Positions 17,346 to 26,054 of a stretch of 64,000 bases of DNA are shown in pieces (within the stretch, counting starts at the first letter, position 1; the number at the start of each line of letters is the position of its first letter). The translations under genes and the position numbers were made by a program. Below the pieces are notes generated by a model. It did not search any database. It saw only the letters and a list, made by a program, of their open reading frames with translations, and was not told where the DNA came from. This DNA is from an uncultured Pelagibacteraceae bacterium (GTDB lineage: Bacteria; Pseudomonadota; Alphaproteobacteria; Pelagibacterales; Pelagibacteraceae). Location: NCBI GenBank assembly GCA_902560815.1, contig CACENP010000001.1, positions 49,839 to 113,838 of the forward strand, in the 5' to 3' direction.

Positions 17346-18826
17346 CTACGAATTTTCATATTTTTTTTGTATTGACATCACGTGAGAATTAAGTTCATCT
17401 AAAAATTTTAATTTCTCTTGATCATTCTCATTTGAATATTTGTCTCTAAGTGTATCAATTTCGTTGTAGCACGCAGAAACAGTCCACCATTTTTCAAATT
17501 TTTCACTTAAAATTCTTTTAGAAATAGATCTTTTTATAGATTTTAACATATCAGGTGGCAATACTTCTGGTGCTTCTTGATAAATTATTTTTTTACCAAA
17601 ACCTATAAGTCTTTCATCATCAAATTTATCTAATAATTTCAATTTATCTTGCCAGGATGCAGCATGCCAAGCTGGAAAAAGCGCAGTATCTTTATTTGAG
17701 GTAAATTTATGATAAATACTTTCTTCTGCATAAATATCTTCCTGAGATTTTGATTGTTCTTTTTCTTCCGCTATTTCTCTAAGTGCTGTAAGAATATTTT
17801 GTGAAAATTTTTCATTATCTTTAACTAATTTTGCTCTTTTTTTAATCAAACTTGGATCCATTGCATTGTAAGGCTCAACTTTCATTGCATATTCTGCATC
17901 AAGTATAATAGGGGCTTTATTTGATCTAATAGTTCTTAAAAATTTAGGGGTTTTTTTCATTTCTAATTTTAATTCGTTTATGGACATGTTTAATATTGGT
18001 TCAATATCAACACGGAGGTCGATCGCCTGTCCCCAGTTATACACCAAATGAATACAGTGTTTTGGATGCAGAGGAGCACATAGATATAATCTTGATTTTC
18101 CATAAAAATATTCGTTTAAGCTAAATATTTCTTCCTTTTTAAAAATTGTTTCAGTATCTAATTTGTTTGCAGTTCTTAAAAACATATCCCAAGTACTTGG
18201 TTGTCTTTTTTTAATTATACTTAAAATTTTTGTAGTCAAAGTTGCGTCTGTTAGAGCTGAATGGGCGTCACTTGAATCTAGGCCTTGCATACGCGCAAGT
18301 GATTCAAGTTTAAATACTGGATTGTTTTTTTCATTTATTTCTGTTTCTAAAACAGAGGAATCCACTGCATAAGCAGCCCTTGCTATATTAATACCATCAT
18401 GTCTTTTATTTGGAGATGCATTAGTAATATAAGGATACCTTATACCTTTAAAAAACTCCTTTCTTATCATTTCATCGTCAAATCCTTTTTGAAAAAGCGA
18501 CTAACCCCCTCTTATTAAAGAGGGGGCAGCCGCCCTATATTGGACCATCCCATGAAGATTGCCGGACTCCACTTTTTAAAAATTTTTTCAACTTCACCAA
18601 GCATTTGATAGTGACTTAAGTTTCCTTGAGTTAATTGTTTAACACTTGTTTTATTAACGATTAAAGCCATTGCTTGAGGGATTTCACCTTCGGGTAATCT
18701 ACATCTAAAATTGAATCTGTCTTTTTCTTTAAAATTTTCATCAACCAGTATTCCACCAATTTCAATTATACTTCCAAAATCGGTGCTGGCGCTTGATGAC
18801 TCGATATCCCATATAGCTAAATTCAT
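17346..18826 (-). CDS. sbcB: Exodeoxyribonuclease I, interrupted by a 50-base hairpin insertion
   Basis: 3'-5' single-strand DNA exonuclease. Exo I motif is IWDIESSS near the N-terminus and Exo III is AHSALTDA. Exo II, expected as NIGFDDE, is split: codons run to AAT ATA GGG and then into a stop (TAA) within the insertion 18484-18533. Removing these 50 bases gives NI-G-FDDEMIR in frame and a protein of 476 aa, against 475 for E. coli ExoI. The 50-base length also shifts frame, so readthrough alone cannot rescue it. Both halves keep normal coding character. A 130-base leader with a hairpin precedes the ATG at 18826. Confidence 0.85.
18484..18533 (-). repeat. Hairpin insertion element copy 2 (in sbcB)
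   Basis: Insertion of 50 bases in the sense orientation of sbcB, between GG and A of a glycine codon inside the Exo II motif. The order is GCGG, CTG, CCCCCTCTT, loop TAAT, AAGAGGGGG, TTAG, TCGC, then the tail TTTTTCAAAAAGG. The arms pair perfectly for 9 bp, CTG pairs with TAG, and the basal GGCG region pairs with TCGC. The conserved 3' segment TAGTCGC matches copy 1 exactly. Because the tail contains T5, a terminator was considered and rejected as the main role. Confidence 0.8.
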
Positions 18827-18863
18827 ATATTAATTATCCTTTAAAAAGCTATGTTTTGATGGA

Positions 18864-18908
18864 TGTTTAGATTGTTTTTTGGAGAACTAAACCATTCGCA
18901 TCTAAACA
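18864..18908 (-). promoter_or_regulatory. Stem-loop in the sbcB leader
   Basis: The 130 bases between sbcB and the next gene upstream contain a perfect 9-bp inverted repeat, TGTTTAGAT and ATCTAAACA, enclosing about 27 bases. A possible promoter (TTGACT at about 18950-18955, with an AT-rich TATTATAA region downstream) lies before it on the minus strand. The structure would sit in the 5' untranslated region of sbcB. It has no T-tract and does not match a riboswitch class that I can recognise. Confidence 0.4.
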
Positions 18909-18956
18909 AGTAGCTTCTAGTTAGTAAGATCTCTTTTATAATATGGTTGGTTAAAG

Positions 18957-19643
18957 TCAAGTTATATTATTCATCTCGTAAAACTTTTTAACTCTTCCCA
19001 AAAATAAATTTTGATACATCTCTAATTCTTTGCCTTCTATTTTGAACTCTTGAAACAATATATCTTTTGTACATAATAAAATTATTCCTGCTTTCATTTT
19101 CGTTCCATGAACAATATCATGAGCTAAGGTATAAGCTCCAAGTTGTAAAAAAAAATCTTGAATGTAGTCTGTTTTCTTCGGTTTGTTTGATTGCTTAAAA
19201 TCCACACACACGTCCATACCATCCATTTTTGCTAATAAATCAGCTGTGCCAGCGTATTTTTCTGGATAATAAAGTGTTTCTTCCATTCCATATATTTCTT
19301 CTAGTCTACCATTAAGTCCTTTATCAATTATTTCTTTTGCCATTATTTTATATTGCTCATTTGTTTCAAAAAAACTTTCGTTAACTCTGCCTCTTAAATA
19401 ATCTTCAATGAAAGAGTGCATGGATGTTCCTCTGGAAGATGCCTCTGTTTTAATTCTATTAGCTTCGGCATGGCCAACTCTTTCTTTCCAGTTAGCTAAT
19501 GCTGCTTTTTCTTCAGCTGACTTAGTCAATGATAGTACACTCGTAACTGATGGAAGTTTTTCATCTCCAAGTAAATATTTTCTGTAACCATCTTCTATTG
19601 ATCTCGATGATTTTGGATAATTAAATTTATTATTCCATTTCAT
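18957..19643 (-). CDS. PD-(D/E)XK superfamily nuclease (RecB/Cas4-like, phage exonuclease type)
   Basis: A 228 aa protein resembling phage-type single-domain exonucleases. It has a GTSMHSFIEDYLRG segment (His/Glu of motif I, about 75-88), then YAGTADLLAKMDGMDVCVDFKQSNK, where GTADL and the D-x-K of VDFKQSNK are the metal-binding core, followed by the QLGAYTLAHD helix typical of RecB-family nucleases (Q-x-x-x-Y). The role is probably DNA end processing. It is 13 bases downstream of rmuC and upstream of sbcB, so three exonuclease-related genes lie in a row, very likely transcribed from the promoter before rmuC. Confidence 0.75.
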   Translation of the reverse strand: MKWNNKFNYPKSSRSIEDGYRKYLLGDEKLPSVTSVLSLTKSAEEKAALANWKERVGHAEANRIKTEASSRGTSMHSFIEDYLRGRVNESFFETNEQYKIMAKEIIDKGLNGRLEEIYGMEETLYYPEKYAGTADLLAKMDGMDVCVDFKQSNKPKKTDYIQDFFLQLGAYTLAHDIVHGTKMKAGIILLCTKDILFQEFKIEGKELEMYQNLFLGRVKKFYEMNNIT

Positions 19644-19656
19644 TATCTTAATTTTA

Positions 19657-20727
19657 TTAAGATACTTTTCTTTTATCTATCTGCCCATAAGCACTCATTG
19701 GTTCTGGATTATCAGGATCGGGATCATCGTCATCATCTTGATTTTTTATTGCTTCAAGACTTCTATTTATTGATCTCGCATCTTTACCAAAACTATCAAC
19801 AACAGACATTGCTTCTTCTAGTTTTTTTCTTAAAACTACAATATTATTAAAATGAATATCAAACCTAGTACTAATTCTTTTTAAATGATCATAAATTTCA
19901 GTAGCATGTTTTGAAATTTTGAGAGTTTGAAAACCCATATGTAAAGATTGCAAGTAAGCCGAGAGTGTATTTGGTCCTAAAATTACAACTTTATATTTTT
20001 TCATTAATTCTTGAGTTAGTAATTCCTTTGAACTTGGATCTTGATATGAACTTAATTCTGAAAATAAACTTTCTGTTGGGGCGTATACAATTGCAAAATC
20101 AGTAGTTTTTGGTGGAACGATATATTTTTCGTTAATACTTTTAGCTTTATCTCTATATGCTCTAGCTAATTTTGTTCTTGCATCCGCAGCAGCTTTTTTA
20201 TCGTCTGCTTGATAAGCGTCATCAATTGCCTTAAATTTTTCTACAGGGAAATGACTGTCTACAGGAACTAAAATTCCATCTTGAAGTTTGATTCCATATT
20301 CCACATGTTCAGATGTATCTTCTTTCATCTTAACATTTGAAATAAATTGAGAGGCAGGCAACAAGTCTTTTAATAAAGATCCCAAACTGAACTCAGCTAA
20401 GGTTCCATATTTTTTTACTCCAGCTAAAATCTTGTTAATACCTTCCTGGCTTTTATTTAAATTCTCAACTTGAGTATTAAATGCAGAAACTTTTTCATTA
20501 ACTGAAGTTAAGGTTGATGTCATATCTCTTGTTACATCTTTAGATAAACTGTTAAATGAAGCAGACATGGTATTAAATGAATTATTAATACTTTCTTTTA
20601 AATTATTTAGTTCTTCAGTATTGTCTTTGGGTTCTTCTTTATTTTTACCCTGAGTAATTAAAAGATAAATAACAACACCTATCAGGACCAAAATTATGTA
20701 TGACAACGAATCTTGCATATTAAACAT
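19657..20727 (-). CDS. rmuC: DNA recombination protein RmuC family
   Basis: The 356 aa protein has one N-terminal membrane helix (about 8-24), a coiled-coil region to about 100, then the RmuC domain with KYGTLAEFSLGSLLKDLLP, GILVPVDSHFP and IVYAPTESLFSEL; the VDSHFP segment belongs to the nuclease-like core. RmuC limits inversions and is recurrent in defence contexts. The start may be the first ATG (20727) or the Met four residues in. The start lies only a few bases after a promoter-like CCCCATATAGTAGTATA, so the message may be leaderless. Confidence 0.85.
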   Translation of the reverse strand: MFNMQDSLSYIILVLIGVVIYLLITQGKNKEEPKDNTEELNNLKESINNSFNTMSASFNSLSKDVTRDMTSTLTSVNEKVSAFNTQVENLNKSQEGINKILAGVKKYGTLAEFSLGSLLKDLLPASQFISNVKMKEDTSEHVEYGIKLQDGILVPVDSHFPVEKFKAIDDAYQADDKKAAADARTKLARAYRDKAKSINEKYIVPPKTTDFAIVYAPTESLFSELSSYQDPSSKELLTQELMKKYKVVILGPNTLSAYLQSLHMGFQTLKISKHATEIYDHLKRISTRFDIHFNNIVVLRKKLEEAMSVVDSFGKDARSINRSLEAIKNQDDDDDPDPDNPEPMSAYGQIDKRKVS

Positions 20728-20732
20728 TATAC

Positions 20733-20765
20733 TACTATATGGGGTTCAAAATTTAAATTTTGTCA
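20733..20765 (-). promoter_or_regulatory. Sigma-32-like promoter motif 1 (rmuC)
   Basis: Read on the minus strand: TGACAAA, 13 bases, ACCCCATATAGTA. The same pattern with the same 13-base spacing occurs at 26055-26087, 26637-26669 and 26680-26710. It resembles the E. coli heat-shock consensus (CTTGAAA, 13-15 bases, CCCCATnT). It ends 5 bases before the rmuC ATG, and its -35 half lies inside the end of the upstream DruA-like gene. Confidence 0.65.
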
Positions 20766-22861
20766 TTTATTTTTAAAATATTATTATTTAATGCTTCTGG
20801 TCTTAAATTTGCCTGAACAGTATGTGGTCCAAGCTCTGATAATTTAGAAATTGTTTCATTTCTAACTATACGATTTAATAGCCATCTAGTAACCCAAGCT
20901 TCCGTTATAGATTGTATGTCAGATGCTAAAAAAGATGAGAATGTTTTTTTTTGATTTATTAAATCGTTTAAAATATCTTTTTGATAATGAAATATATAGT
21001 TTTTACGTTGGACATTATGAGAAAGAAAATCTTCTGCAACAATGTTTGATTTATCTTTATTTATTAATAGTGAAATACCAGCTGAAATTTTTCTAAGTTT
21101 CGGTGATGTTCCTTCGCCAAATTTGTGATTTACTTCTACTCTCTTTAAAATTTTTCTAGTTAATATATTTAATAATTTTGATGAAATATCACCTATATGA
21201 TATACGCCTTGACCTTTGGTCTTATAAGAAGATTTATCATTTTTAAAAATTTCTTTCCAAATAATATCGTTTTTAAGAAAATTAAAATTTTTTTTTAAAA
21301 ACTTTATTCTATTATACTGACTTGAAGAAACTCCATATAAACTTGTTGTTGTTAAACAAAGTAAATTAGCATCTCTATAAACAGGTTTACCTTTGTTACT
21401 TGAAGCGATTACTGAGGGTTTTTGATATTTCTTAGAAGAGTATCTTTTTTTATATAATTCTCTTACCTGTTGAGAGGTAATAAGTGAGGCAACTAATTTT
21501 CCTCCCAGAATTTCATTATAAGGGGTTATAGACCCGCAAACAGATAGATCCATTATATTTTCTGACAGTGCTTTGATTTTAATTTCTCTTAGAGCTCTAG
21601 AAATAATATCATTACCTTTTTTATTCGATGGATGAATTAAAGTTGCATAACCTCTTGCTGGATTTTTTTTAATATTTACTTCATTAAAAAACTTTCTTGT
21701 TTCTAATAATCTTGCTAATTTTAGTGCTCTTTTCTTTTTAAAAAGTGGAATTTCTGATTGTTCAAGCCAATCAACAGTATCCGATGCATCTATCCTTACA
21801 ACATTTACTTTTTCAAACTTTAATGCATTCTTCCTATTTTCAGCTTCTTCTTCATATAATTTATTAAGTTTTTTTATTACAGTTTCGTCAGGATTTTTAA
21901 TTAGATCTTTATTTAAAAAATCAAAGTCGTCATGACGAAGATTATTAATTTGTTCATCTAAAACTTTGAGCATTTGTTCTACTATAAAATCAACTTTTAT
22001 TTCTTGATTGTAAATTTTCTCTCTAATATTTTTTTCATCAAACCAACCAATATATGTATCTCTAGCTTGATCACTTAAAGCTGCGCTTCTGAGCATAGCT
22101 ATACCTATAATTGGCTTATTTGGTCGTGCAGCATTTCTAATTAGGATGGGAAAACTTTTACCAGGAACAGACTTTAATTCACTTGACCATGTTAATCTAA
22201 AATATCTCCAAATATCCGCAAGCCTTAATCCTGTATATGGGCAGTATAATTCTTCTTCTTTAAACAAAGGGTCATCTGGAAAGCATATTGATATTTCAGG
22301 TACAATGATTTTTTTTAGAAGTGATATTTTTTTATTCTCTTCTAAATTTGTAATATCTTTAAATATTTCAGATAATTCTGCCCCATTATCAATTAATGAT
22401 AGAATAGATTTTTTTTCATTGCCAACAGCTCTGGGCTTTTCCATTCGTTCGATAAACTTTATGGTTTCATGAGAAAGAAGTTGTTTATTACGATTAACCA
22501 ACTGAACTTCACGCATTTTATCTTTAACTTCAGACATGGTGGCACCAGAAAACATATCATTATATTCAGGTTGGCTTATTACAAAACCTTCAATGCCTAT
22601 TGAAATTTTCCATCCTGCATTAATTATATCTATCATCAAAGAACAACAAGTTTGATATGAGATAAGTTCCCTATTATGTTTCATAAAAGCACTTGCATGA
22701 TCATCAATGGTAAGCTTTTTTGAAAAAATATCTATTTGATCTGATAATGATTTAATTAATGCTTCATTATCATTTTGATTTTCAAGAAATATTTTTTTTA
22801 ATAATCTAGTGCTATGAGGACTAAGATTAGGAACAAATTTTTTATATTTGTTACTAATCAT
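20753..22861 (-). CDS. DUF4338 / Druantia DruA-like protein
   Basis: A 702 aa protein. The region from about residue 225 to 530 has the features I associate with DUF4338/DruA: PIIGIAMLRSAALSDQARD followed by YIGWFDE, later DLSVCGSITPYNEILGGKLV, then KPVYRDANLLCLTTTSLYGV and SSSQYNRIKF. DruA is the common component of Druantia anti-phage systems, with unknown biochemistry. A long N-terminal part (1-200) and a basic C-terminal part are not recognisable. The start overlaps the 121 aa gene upstream by 8 bases. No DruE-type helicase or DruB-D genes are nearby, so this is not a canonical Druantia operon. Confidence 0.68.
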   Translation of the reverse strand: MISNKYKKFVPNLSPHSTRLLKKIFLENQNDNEALIKSLSDQIDIFSKKLTIDDHASAFMKHNRELISYQTCCSLMIDIINAGWKISIGIEGFVISQPEYNDMFSGATMSEVKDKMREVQLVNRNKQLLSHETIKFIERMEKPRAVGNEKKSILSLIDNGAELSEIFKDITNLEENKKISLLKKIIVPEISICFPDDPLFKEEELYCPYTGLRLADIWRYFRLTWSSELKSVPGKSFPILIRNAARPNKPIIGIAMLRSAALSDQARDTYIGWFDEKNIREKIYNQEIKVDFIVEQMLKVLDEQINNLRHDDFDFLNKDLIKNPDETVIKKLNKLYEEEAENRKNALKFEKVNVVRIDASDTVDWLEQSEIPLFKKKRALKLARLLETRKFFNEVNIKKNPARGYATLIHPSNKKGNDIISRALREIKIKALSENIMDLSVCGSITPYNEILGGKLVASLITSQQVRELYKKRYSSKKYQKPSVIASSNKGKPVYRDANLLCLTTTSLYGVSSSQYNRIKFLKKNFNFLKNDIIWKEIFKNDKSSYKTKGQGVYHIGDISSKLLNILTRKILKRVEVNHKFGEGTSPKLRKISAGISLLINKDKSNIVAEDFLSHNVQRKNYIFHYQKDILNDLINQKKTFSSFLASDIQSITEAWVTRWLLNRIVRNETISKLSELGPHTVQANLRPEALNNNILKINDKI

Positions 22862-23219
22862 TTGAATTAACTATATTAAATTCAACATTATCTATAATTC
22901 TATTAGAATGTCTTCTAAGCCTTCGTGGATTAAAAATATACCTATTCCAAATATGCCTGCCTATTTTTGATGTTGGTCGCAATCCTCTTCCAGTAAATCT
23001 TTGATCGAGTTTTCTAATATTTTGTAGCTGCATTGAAACACCATTTGGATTTCTAAATTTACTGTTAATTTTTGTACCATTAGAAATTGCTCTTAATCTC
23101 AAAAAATTACTCAACAATTTACACTCTACACTATCAGGACCAGGTGGATTTGGTCTAGATGTCATATAAAGATCAAGAGCAACTATAAACTCATCTTCAT
23201 CCCATTTACTTTGTTTCAT
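22854..23219 (-). CDS. Small protein resembling the N-terminal domain of HNH restriction endonucleases
   Basis: Starting at the ATG at 23219 (MKQSKWDEDEFIVALDLYM), 121 aa. The pattern WDEDEFIVALDLYM, then LLSNFLRLRA, then KFRNPNGVSMQLQNIRKLD, then IGRHIWNRY follows the N-terminal domain that in McrA-like or 5-methylcytosine-directed nucleases precedes the HNH domain. No HNH residues follow, so a nuclease is not encoded here; it may be a DNA-recognition subunit. An upstream in-frame start would overlap the GHKL gene and lacks family similarity. It starts 2 bases after the GHKL stop codon. Confidence 0.6.
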   Translation of the reverse strand: MKQSKWDEDEFIVALDLYMTSRPNPPGPDSVECKLLSNFLRLRAISNGTKINSKFRNPNGVSMQLQNIRKLDQRFTGRGLRPTSKIGRHIWNRYIFNPRRLRRHSNRIIDNVEFNIVNSND

Positions 23220-23220
23220 G

Positions 23221-25128
23221 TTAATTAATCTTGGAACTTTGCTGATCATCCCCCGTTGGCAAATCATCATCTAGTTCATTAACTTGATCACTATCATCTT
23301 CTCTGTTTTTATATCTTTTCTTAGCAACAGTTTTTAAATGAACACTTAAATCATTAAAAAAACTATTTAAGAAGTCTTGATGATCTTCAGTATGTTTCCA
23401 GAAAAGTTGTGCAAACATTAAAAAGAATGTTTCCCAGCTTTTTCTTGAATTATAATTTGATCCTGGGCCCATATAAAAGCTTTTATAAAAATCATGGTCC
23501 ATATTTATAACTACTTCCACTGTGTCACCGTGCTCATCAAATTTAAGAATTGCTGAATGTTTGCCTAAAGATTCTTCAGAAAATTTAGTAGGTCTATTGC
23601 TATAAACTTCCTCATAATCTTTAGCAGCTTGTTCTACTGTTATATTTTTCTTAACAGCGATTTCTTCAATTTTAGCTTGTTTTCTTTTGTCTGCTTTTTC
23701 TTTTCGCTCAACAAACTCTGGTGTAGCAGTTTGTTGACCATGTGCTATAGCAGCTTCTTCAGCGTCAATTTCAGATTGCTTTTTAATAGATTGGTCTTCT
23801 TTTGCAGCATCTTTCGTTAAAGCATCTAAACGTTTATTTTCGTCGTAATATTCTTTTTCTATTTTTTTCAAATAACCAAATATGCCGGCCTCTTCTAAAG
23901 TATCAAGCAACCTATCATTTGGTATTATTTGTTGTTTAGATGTATTCACTGCAAAGTGTTCATCTAGAACAGGTGGAAAATTAACTTCACATTTCCAATA
24001 TCTACTATTAATTTGAATATTTAACCTGCCTCTAAAAGCTTTTACACAGTCCATTCTTCTACCAAGACGTCTAAAAACTATTCCATGGTTATCTTTAGCT
24101 ATTTTAAATCTGAAGCTTTTAGTGTCCGCTCTTCCACTTGATAATTTACCTTTAATTAAAGCTTCTTCAGTATTTTTAATTTCTTTACCATTTAAAACAC
24201 TATCGTTTCTTACAAAGAATAGGTTTGGCAACCTAGACCATCTAATATGTAATTTATGTTTTTCTCCATAACTATCTTTTATTTCAACAGTTTTTTCATC
24301 ATAATGATCTTTATTATCAATTTGTACTTTTCGGTCATTCATTTCATCTTCGTATCCAAGCATGCCAGGTGTAGCAAATAATATATCAACGGGCTTCACC
24401 TCAGTTCCATCAACATACATTTTAGTAGTATTTAATAATTTAAAATAAGTTTGACCAAAATCATTTAGTAAATAATTTTTTAGAGCACTTATTTGTTTAG
24501 GATGTATTCTATCTAATTCTTCATAGTGAATAATAGTACCGCTCTCAAGTTTATTAACTTTATAATTTTTGCCTTCAAACTCAGCTATAAATTTAGGAAG
24601 TTTGCATTTTTTTACTTCTGATTTTATTTCTTTTACATCAACCTTTGCGTCAGAATATAATTTTGTAATATCAAACACAATTGAATGCCAGTCTTCACCT
24701 TTCGTTTTTGAATAAACTGTATATCTTTTAGCTATACTTAATGATGCAGATGGTAAACCATATCCGTATTTTCCAAAACCTTTTCTTGAGTTCTGACGGT
24801 GTGTACCGCCCCAGTTGACAGCTACTGATAACATATCAGGAACCATTCCATGGCCATCATCATAAATAACTAGTTCATCAATTTTATTACTAGTTCCAAC
24901 AAATTCATAATGAATGTTTCTAGAACCTGCTTGAATTGAGTTATCGTTAATTTCATTTAAAGCATAAGCAGAATCTTTATACCCCAAGTCTCTTATTCCT
25001 TTTAAAAAAGCATCCGCAAGAATGAAACTATCCATTCCAATTGCGCCACCTTTTTTAAGAAACTCTAGTTGATCTTTAATTTCTGGATTTTTGATAAAAT
25101 CTTTTTGTAAGTCTAATTCAGTTTTCAT
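23221..25128 (-). CDS. GHKL (Hsp90/MORC-like) ATPase
   Basis: A 635 aa protein with a Bergerat-fold ATPase in its first 200 residues: N-box ALNEINDNSIQAG (about 60-72), G1 box YDDGHGMVP (about 93-101), and G2-type FGKYGYGLPSAS (about 118-130). A transducer-like middle domain, a helical charged segment rich in K/E/A (about 420-510), and an acidic tail follow. GHKL ATPases of this kind recur in defence systems and as MORC-like DNA clamps. It is the second gene of the sigma-led operon; a perfect 10-bp hairpin lies between the sigma gene and its start. Confidence 0.75.
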   Translation of the reverse strand: MKTELDLQKDFIKNPEIKDQLEFLKKGGAIGMDSFILADAFLKGIRDLGYKDSAYALNEINDNSIQAGSRNIHYEFVGTSNKIDELVIYDDGHGMVPDMLSVAVNWGGTHRQNSRKGFGKYGYGLPSASLSIAKRYTVYSKTKGEDWHSIVFDITKLYSDAKVDVKEIKSEVKKCKLPKFIAEFEGKNYKVNKLESGTIIHYEELDRIHPKQISALKNYLLNDFGQTYFKLLNTTKMYVDGTEVKPVDILFATPGMLGYEDEMNDRKVQIDNKDHYDEKTVEIKDSYGEKHKLHIRWSRLPNLFFVRNDSVLNGKEIKNTEEALIKGKLSSGRADTKSFRFKIAKDNHGIVFRRLGRRMDCVKAFRGRLNIQINSRYWKCEVNFPPVLDEHFAVNTSKQQIIPNDRLLDTLEEAGIFGYLKKIEKEYYDENKRLDALTKDAAKEDQSIKKQSEIDAEEAAIAHGQQTATPEFVERKEKADKRKQAKIEEIAVKKNITVEQAAKDYEEVYSNRPTKFSEESLGKHSAILKFDEHGDTVEVVINMDHDFYKSFYMGPGSNYNSRKSWETFFLMFAQLFWKHTEDHQDFLNSFFNDLSVHLKTVAKKRYKNREDDSDQVNELDDDLPTGDDQQSSKIN

Positions 25129-25145
25129 AATTTTTTTCCTTTTCT

Positions 25146-25170
25146 GGAGGGTGGAGTTTTTCCACCCTCC
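25146..25170. promoter_or_regulatory. Perfect 10-bp intercistronic hairpin between the sigma and GHKL genes
   Basis: GGAGGGTGGA and TCCACCCTCC enclose a 5-base loop. In the minus-strand transcript it is followed by AGAAAAGG and A-rich sequence without a U-tract, so it is a poor intrinsic terminator for the operon. On the plus strand it is followed by TTTAGTTT, but no plus-strand gene ends there. It may stabilise or separate the sigma message from the downstream ATPase message. GC-rich arms stand out in this AT-rich region. Confidence 0.6.
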
Positions 25171-25179
25171 TTTAGTTTA

Positions 25180-25875
25180 TTAGTTAAAGTTAATATTTCC
25201 AGAATAATATCCACTCATATATTCCTGGGCTTTAGATTTAATCGACTCTTTCAACCTGTAGGAAGTTCTTAAACTAACTCCAAGTTGTAAAGCTATCTCT
25301 TTTGGATCAACTTCTATTATTTGGTCTTTAAAAAGTCTGTAAACTCGTCTTTCAAGACCTTTTAAAGATTTAACAAAAGCTTTTGAGACTTTCTTAATAT
25401 CATGACAGAAGCCATTGTCTTCAACATGCGTATTTCCTGTAAATGTTGAATTAGCAATAACATTATTTTTAATGTTAGATTTTGGTAAAACTGAAAATTT
25501 CTTATCTTCAGATTTATCTTCGAAAATACCAAAACTTTGCTTCAACTCCTTCATGTTATTAACTTCTCTAACTTCCTTTTCCTTTAAGTTTTTGAAAAAA
25601 GTCCTTATATGGTTATTCAAAAATGTTAGGATTGGATCTTTAGATTTAGCTTTATTTGGATCAAAAGAGTTAAGGATGTTATTTGCCCATACTTTAGTGA
25701 AAAAAGCCTGGGTTAAATCCTCAATTTGATCATTTGTTCTAGTAAAACCTGACTTATTATCAAGTTGGACTAGTCTTTGCTTAACTCTAGAAAAGTACTT
25801 TTTATAAACTTCACTAAAATCAAGTGCAGCACTGTCATAAATGACTGCTACATTCATCGTTTTTGCTGTATGCAT
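25180..25875 (-). CDS. ECF-like sigma-70 family RNA polymerase sigma factor
   Basis: A 231 aa protein with a region-2-like N-terminal part (SEVYKKYFSRVKQRL, then IEDLTQAFFTKVWAN with the DLTQ.FF pattern of ECF region 2) and a C-terminal helix-turn-helix resembling region 4 (LKGLERRVYRLFKDQ, then DPKEIALQLGVSLRTSYRLKE). The long linker between (about 100-165) is unusual for ECF factors. The start ATG at 25875 has a good Shine-Dalgarno (AAAGGAG). It is first in the operon with the GHKL, HNH-associated and DruA-like genes, and a sigma-32-like promoter motif lies 180 bases upstream, so autoregulation is plausible. Confidence 0.7.
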   Translation of the reverse strand: MHTAKTMNVAVIYDSAALDFSEVYKKYFSRVKQRLVQLDNKSGFTRTNDQIEDLTQAFFTKVWANNILNSFDPNKAKSKDPILTFLNNHIRTFFKNLKEKEVREVNNMKELKQSFGIFEDKSEDKKFSVLPKSNIKNNVIANSTFTGNTHVEDNGFCHDIKKVSKAFVKSLKGLERRVYRLFKDQIIEVDPKEIALQLGVSLRTSYRLKESIKSKAQEYMSGYYSGNINFN

Positions 25876-26054
25876 GGCATACTCCTTTGTGTTGTGAGTA
25901 CGCCGAATTGAATTCTTGTTACTTCGAATTACATAGAGCCCACATTAGGAGCCCCTTTCGAGTACTCGGTTTATTTTAGTAGTATAATACACTTTTGCGG
26001 TAATATTATGGCAAAAAGCGAAAATAATACCAAGAAAGTTATATAACCTTCTAC
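25876..26054 (-). promoter_or_regulatory. Long structured leader of the sigma operon
   Basis: About 175 bases separate promoter motif 2 from the sigma start. The leader contains several inverted repeats: GAGTAC/GTACTC pairing between about 25962-25967 and 25896-25901, a local CGAGTACTCG palindrome, and AATTC/GAATT around 25910-25928, plus two GGGCTC direct repeats. Such a long leader is rare in this compact genome and suggests RNA-level control. I cannot match it to a known class. Confidence 0.4.

Noticed and set aside
22146-22472. Plus-strand open frame inside the DruA-like gene
   Set aside because: It lies antisense to a clear long coding region and has no recognisable features.
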